From assembly GCA_965249615.1 (NCBI GenBank), contig CBDFMI010000005.1:434001-498000 (forward strand): a DNA stretch of 64,000 nt, in the 5' to 3' direction. The notes under the pieces are model-generated. The model was not told the origin of the DNA and did not search any database. It was given only the letters and a program-made list of their open reading frames with translations. Below, in pieces: positions 60,897 to 64,000 of this stretch. Within the stretch, counting starts at the first letter, position 1. Each line of letters opens with the position of its first letter. The position numbers were made by a program, and so were the translations under genes. Origin of the DNA: G963555815 sp965249615 [NCBI: bacterium]. Its GTDB lineage: Bacteria; UBA8248; JACPRG01.

Positions 60897-61535
60897 ATGG
60901 AGACCTTTGACACTCCCAAGATCACCATCAAAAAAGTGCCTGTTGGGAATTTCGGGAACAACGTCTACGTCCTCGCGTGCAAGGCGACGGGTGACAGCGC
61001 CATTGTCGACACCTCTTTTGACGCGAGACAGATCCTCGAGGCGGCCGAAGGGACCACCGTGCGCTATATCCTGCAGACCCACTGCCACAGCGATCACGTC
61101 CAGGCCTTGGCGGAGGTGAGACGGCGAACTGGCGCCCCCGTCGGGATACACCCGGACGACGCAGACCACTTTGGCATCGAGGCGGATTTCGATCTTCACG
61201 ATAAGGACATCATCAACTTCGGAGAGTGTCAGGTGGAGGTCATCTTCACGCCGGGGCACTCCCCCGGCGGAGTGGGCTTCCTCTTCCCAGGCCATTTCAT
61301 CACTGGGGACACCCTCTTTCCGGGCGGGCCAGGAAGGACTTCCAGCCCCCAGGAATTTGAGCAGCTCTCCGACAGCATCCAGCAAAGGGTGTATTCCCTC
61401 CCGGACGAGACGGTGCTCTACCCTGGACACGGTGAGAACACAACGGTCGGGGAGTCAAAAAAGGAATACACGATCTTCGCCAGCAAGGTGAGGGACAAGC
61501 CCGTTTGCGGAGACGTACTTTGGCTGGAGACCTAG
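60897..61535 (+). CDS. Metallo-beta-lactamase-fold hydrolase (glyoxalase II-like)
   Basis: About 212 aa from the ATG at 60897 (an ATG at 60852 is open in frame too). FGNNVYVLACKATGDSAIVD opens the fold, QTHCHSDHVQALAEV is the HxHxDH motif, IFTPGHSPGGVGFLF and ITGDTLFPGGPGR the His and Asp ligands, and LYPGHGENTTVGESKKE the last His. Family members include glyoxalase II and sulfur dioxygenases; without a separate signature I leave the substrate open. Cytoplasmic. It is followed by a small membrane protein gene 3 bp later. Confidence 0.88.
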   Translation: METFDTPKITIKKVPVGNFGNNVYVLACKATGDSAIVDTSFDARQILEAAEGTTVRYILQTHCHSDHVQALAEVRRRTGAPVGIHPDDADHFGIEADFDLHDKDIINFGECQVEVIFTPGHSPGGVGFLFPGHFITGDTLFPGGPGRTSSPQEFEQLSDSIQQRVYSLPDETVLYPGHGENTTVGESKKEYTIFASKVRDKPVCGDVLWLET

Positions 61536-61538
61536 CCC

Positions 61539-61958
61539 GTGAGAGAAAAACCGACTAAAAGCCGGGAGGCTCACGCCGAGCCAGAGGTGGAAGACCGCGG
61601 AGGGGCAACCCAATGGCCCTACATGGGGGAGCCTCCCATCTATGCCCCCCTCTCTCCCTGGACCCGGTTCCAAGGGGGGGCCTTTTACATCATGTTGTTC
61701 AATCTCTTCTCCGTCGTCTGGACCATCGTCTGCGGAGGGGGGATCTACTATGGGATGCGAAACGTCGCCATCGTCAGAGGGGTGAGCCTGGGGGAGGCCT
61801 TCGCGCTCAGATGGGACACAGGCCTCTGGCTCTGGGTCCAGGTGTGGCTCTACCCCGTCCTCGCAGTCCAGCTCACCAGTTTCCTCATCCGTCTCTATTA
61901 CAAAAAAAGGGGGAGACCTCTTCCAAAGGCCTCCCTCATCCCAGGGTCCAGAGGGTGA
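61539..61958 (+). CDS. Small membrane protein of unknown function
   Basis: 139 aa from a GTG at 61539, 3 bp after the upstream stop. A charged N-terminus of about 45 residues, then two hydrophobic segments (GAFYIMLFNLFSVVWTIVCG and LWLWVQVWLYPVLAVQLTSF), and a basic tail (RLYYKKRGRPLPK). I do not recognise the family. Probably co-expressed with the hydrolase and anchored in the inner membrane with both ends in the cytoplasm (positive-inside rule); converges with recJ. Confidence 0.55.
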   Translation: MREKPTKSREAHAEPEVEDRGGATQWPYMGEPPIYAPLSPWTRFQGGAFYIMLFNLFSVVWTIVCGGGIYYGMRNVAIVRGVSLGEAFALRWDTGLWLWVQVWLYPVLAVQLTSFLIRLYYKKRGRPLPKASLIPGSRG

Positions 61959-61990
61959 GTCCAGGGACTCCCGGGGCAAATATCTCTTGC

Positions 61991-63766
61991 CTACAAGATC
62001 CGAAGGTCCCTCAAGTTGAGCTGCAGTGTCGTCCGATTGTTCCAGCGGTTGAACTCCGGCGTGAAGACGAGGTCCACCCGCTGACCCGGGCGACTCAAAA
62101 CTTCAACACCCTGCCCTGATTCCTGAGTGGTCTGAGCTCCCCGGAATTTTTGCCCTGAGCCCATTCGAAAGCCGATCACCCCAGCCGTGGCCCGTCCCTG
62201 GCGAACCTCGAACTTGAGATGCTGCCCCTCTTTACCCACGCTCTTCACCGGACCCAGCACCTCGGCCCCCTCAAGTAAGAGAAGGGGTTTCGGATTTCGG
62301 GATCCGAAGGGGGCCAGCCCTTCGACGGCTTTCACCGTCTGGGGCGTCAGGTCAGACAGGCTCACCCTCGCCTCCACCTGCAGGCGGGGGACGTAATCTT
62401 CGGCGGTGAGACTCTCGGCGGCAATCTCTCGCAAGCGCTCCGCAAACTCGCCAACCCTTTCTTTTCGGATGACCAGACCCGCCGCGTGGTGGTGCCCGCC
62501 GAACTGCTCCAGCAGGTCAGAGCAGCGGGAGAGGGCTTGGTGGAGGTGAAAGGCCCGGATGCTCCGACCCGAACCCTTCCCCACCTCTCCTTTGAGCCCG
62601 ATGAGGATCGCAGGGCGGTGGTATTCTTCGACTAACTTAGAGGCCACGATGCCGAGTACCCCCGTGTGCCAGCCTGACTCGGCCAGGACAATGGGCCCCT
62701 CCCCAAGAAATAGATCTCGCTCCACCCTCTCGCGCACCTCCCGATGGAGATCCTCCTGAACGCGCTGTCGCTCCTGGTTGACGGCATCAAGACGCCCGGC
62801 TCCCTCGGCGGCCCGCTCGGCATCCTTCTCGACGAGTAGAGAAAGCCCCTCCCGCGCATCTCCCAGGCGTCCCACCGCATTCAACCGAGGGCCCAATTGA
62901 AAGCCCACCTGACCCGCGGACACCTCTGCAGGGGGCGCAATCCCCGCAACCCGAAGGAGGGCCTGGAGCCCCGGCTTTCGAGTCCGGGCCAGTTCGGAGA
63001 GTCCGTGGCGGACGAGGACGCGGTTCTCCCCGCAGAGGGGAACCACATCGGCCACGGTCCCAAGGACCACCAGATCCATGTGCTGCCTCAAGTTGGGAAG
63101 AGATTCGGCGGCAACACCCCGCTCCAGAAGTTTTCGTCGGACAGCAGTCGCCAGCTTGAAGGTCACCCCCACCCCCGCCAGGTTCTTGTCCGGATACCCG
63201 CACCCTGGGCGAAGGGGATCCAGGACGACCAACGCTGGGGGCAGGGTTGGGGGGGGGTGATGGTGGTCCGAGATGATGACCTCCAGACCCGCCCGGGACG
63301 CCGCCGCCACCTCGGCGACGTTGCTGATCCCCGTGTCCACCGTGATGAGGAGCCCCGCTCCTTGGGCGGCAAGCCCCAGGAGGGCCGCCTCGTTCAGGCC
63401 GTAGCCCTCTTTGAAGCGGTCCGGGATGTAGGTCTCTACCTCTCGCCCAAAAGCCCGAAAGAAATGGACGAGAAGGGCGGCCGAGGTCAAACCATCCACA
63501 TCATAGTCGGCGTAGACAATAATCCGCTCCTCCCCCTCAACGGCCCTTGCAACTCTCTCGGCCGCCTCTTCCATCCCCGCCATCAGGAAGGGGTCGTGAA
63601 GGCGTTCCAGGTCAACCGCCAGGAACTCTTGAGCGGCCGTCTTTTCCCGAATGCCCCTCCTCCACAAGAGGGTCCCGAGAAGAGGATTTAGGTCAAGGGC
63701 GGCGGCGAGGCGAAGAGCCTCGGGGTCAGGCTCCTCGGGCACCTCCCACCGAAAGCGAAGGCCCAT
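61991..63766 (-). CDS. recJ: Single-stranded-DNA-specific exonuclease RecJ
   Basis: About 591 aa from an ATG at 63766 (MGLRFRWEVPEEPDPEA); a TTG at 63811 that overlaps the dacB stop is an alternative. 5'-3' exonuclease for mismatch and recombination repair. IIVYADYDVDGLTSAALL holds the DYDVDG motif, VIISDHHHPPPTLPPALVV the DHH motif, GPRLNAVGRLGDAREGL the DHHA1-proximal motif and GSGRSIRAFHLHQAL the nucleotide-binding part. A G9 run (63249-63257) lies in frame. Converges with the small membrane protein gene. Confidence 0.95.
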   Translation of the reverse strand: MGLRFRWEVPEEPDPEALRLAAALDLNPLLGTLLWRRGIREKTAAQEFLAVDLERLHDPFLMAGMEEAAERVARAVEGEERIIVYADYDVDGLTSAALLVHFFRAFGREVETYIPDRFKEGYGLNEAALLGLAAQGAGLLITVDTGISNVAEVAAASRAGLEVIISDHHHPPPTLPPALVVLDPLRPGCGYPDKNLAGVGVTFKLATAVRRKLLERGVAAESLPNLRQHMDLVVLGTVADVVPLCGENRVLVRHGLSELARTRKPGLQALLRVAGIAPPAEVSAGQVGFQLGPRLNAVGRLGDAREGLSLLVEKDAERAAEGAGRLDAVNQERQRVQEDLHREVRERVERDLFLGEGPIVLAESGWHTGVLGIVASKLVEEYHRPAILIGLKGEVGKGSGRSIRAFHLHQALSRCSDLLEQFGGHHHAAGLVIRKERVGEFAERLREIAAESLTAEDYVPRLQVEARVSLSDLTPQTVKAVEGLAPFGSRNPKPLLLLEGAEVLGPVKSVGKEGQHLKFEVRQGRATAGVIGFRMGSGQKFRGAQTTQESGQGVEVLSRPGQRVDLVFTPEFNRWNNRTTLQLNLRDLRIL

Positions 63767-63807
63767 TCTTGTTGGACTCACGTTGAGAGATTTCCCCGGC
63801 AAGGAGA

Positions 63808-64000
63808 TCAACGACTGGGCGAGGTTCGAGCGGGAGAGAAGCCCCGGTTCAGATGGACCAGGGCGAGGGCCATCTGGTCCTGGATCACTTTGACCTTCCA
63901 GTGGGGACAGGAAGAACCGTTCATCAAGATCGAAAAGGCCAGGACCTCCCCTTCCCCGGTGACGGCATATCCCGAGAGGGTGTCCACCCCTTTCAGGGAA
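63808..64000 (-). CDS. dacB: D-alanyl-D-alanine carboxypeptidase/endopeptidase (PBP4, DacB), C-terminal end only
   Basis: 64 codons plus one base enter from beyond the window and end at a TGA (63808-63810). KGVDTLSGYAVTGEGEVLAF and LAFSILMNG match the C-terminal strand pair of PBP4-type peptidases (KTG-containing core upstream is outside the window), followed by KVIQDQMALALVHLNRG. The enzyme trims or cross-link-cleaves peptidoglycan in the periplasm. It directly precedes recJ on the minus strand. The missing N-terminus leaves family assignment moderately uncertain. Confidence 0.75.
   Translation of the reverse strand, partial: SLKGVDTLSGYAVTGEGEVLAFSILMNGSSCPHWKVKVIQDQMALALVHLNRGFSPARTSPSR

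Noticed and set aside
1-64000. CRISPR array, insertion sequence, prophage, rRNA operon
   Set aside because: No spaced direct repeats of array type, no transposase or integrase motif, no phage structural genes and no rRNA-like sequence were seen; the window is a dense housekeeping chromosome segment.

Overview
The window is a GC-rich chromosomal segment, estimated by eye at a little over 60% G+C, from a Gram-negative bacterium. Lipoprotein signal peptides, a LolB-like protein, an Mla-type ATPase, an outer-membrane barrel and a HlyD-type adaptor imply an outer membrane. The housekeeping order lolB-like/ispE/tRNA-Gln/prs/rplY/pth/rpsF/ssb/rpsR/DUF2232/rplI/dnaB/alr resembles the arrangement in Geobacter-like 'delta' lineages and relatives (Desulfobacterota, Nitrospirota, NC10, Tectomicrobia). 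I cannot place it more exactly. There is no rRNA, transposase, integrase, phage gene or CRISPR array. About 72 genes are packed tightly, mostly on the minus strand, often with ATGA/GTGA overlaps.

Layout. 1-1.5 kb: two-subunit CoA-transferase-like enzyme. 1.6-7.0 kb: secreted protein, membrane TPR protein, N-acyl-D-amino-acid deacylase and a frame-broken nagA. 7.2-13.2 kb: small unknowns and lipoproteins, superoxide dismutase, thioredoxin-like [2Fe-2S] ferredoxin, frame-broken alpha/beta hydrolase, ddl, isochorismatase-like hydrolase. 13.3-17.0 kb: secreted protein and a tungstate-type ABC importer. 17.1-22.7 kb: SGNH hydrolase and a HlyD/ATPase/permease/permease exporter. 22.8-27.6 kb: atypical SDR, small lipoprotein, argD-argF-argG. 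27.7-32.1 kb: DUF456, secF-secD-yajC, orphan MlaF-like ATPase. 32.2-44.3 kb: the replication/ribosome/nucleotide/isoprenoid block with one tRNA. 44.3-48.2 kb: plsC, phosphohexomutase, YqaA, manC. 48.3-52.2 kb: secreted and unknown proteins, FAD oxidoreductase, frame-broken outer-membrane barrel, lipoprotein. 52.3-56.6 kb: efp, peptidase M24, aroQ, aroB, site-2 protease. 56.6-57.3 kb: a long leader and cold-shock protein. 57.4-64 kb: tsaD, YibQ-like protein, ctpA, metallo-beta-lactamase-fold hydrolase, small membrane protein, recJ and the end of a PBP4-type dacB.

Functional themes are envelope building and peptidoglycan metabolism (alr, ddl, dacB, ctpA, D-aminoacylase, nagA), mannose-nucleotide synthesis (phosphohexomutase, manC), arginine synthesis from N-acetylornithine to argininosuccinate, the shikimate steps AroB and AroQ, and protein export.

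I found no clear new multi-gene system. The best leads are three genes with broken frames (two at poly-G/C tracts, one at a 4-bp duplication), a promoter/RNA/terminator leader ahead of the cold-shock gene, a CoA-transferase-like enzyme that may lack the usual catalytic glutamate, an SDR lacking YxxxK, and palindromic candidate operators. Start sites were adjusted by eye; nothing here was checked against a database.
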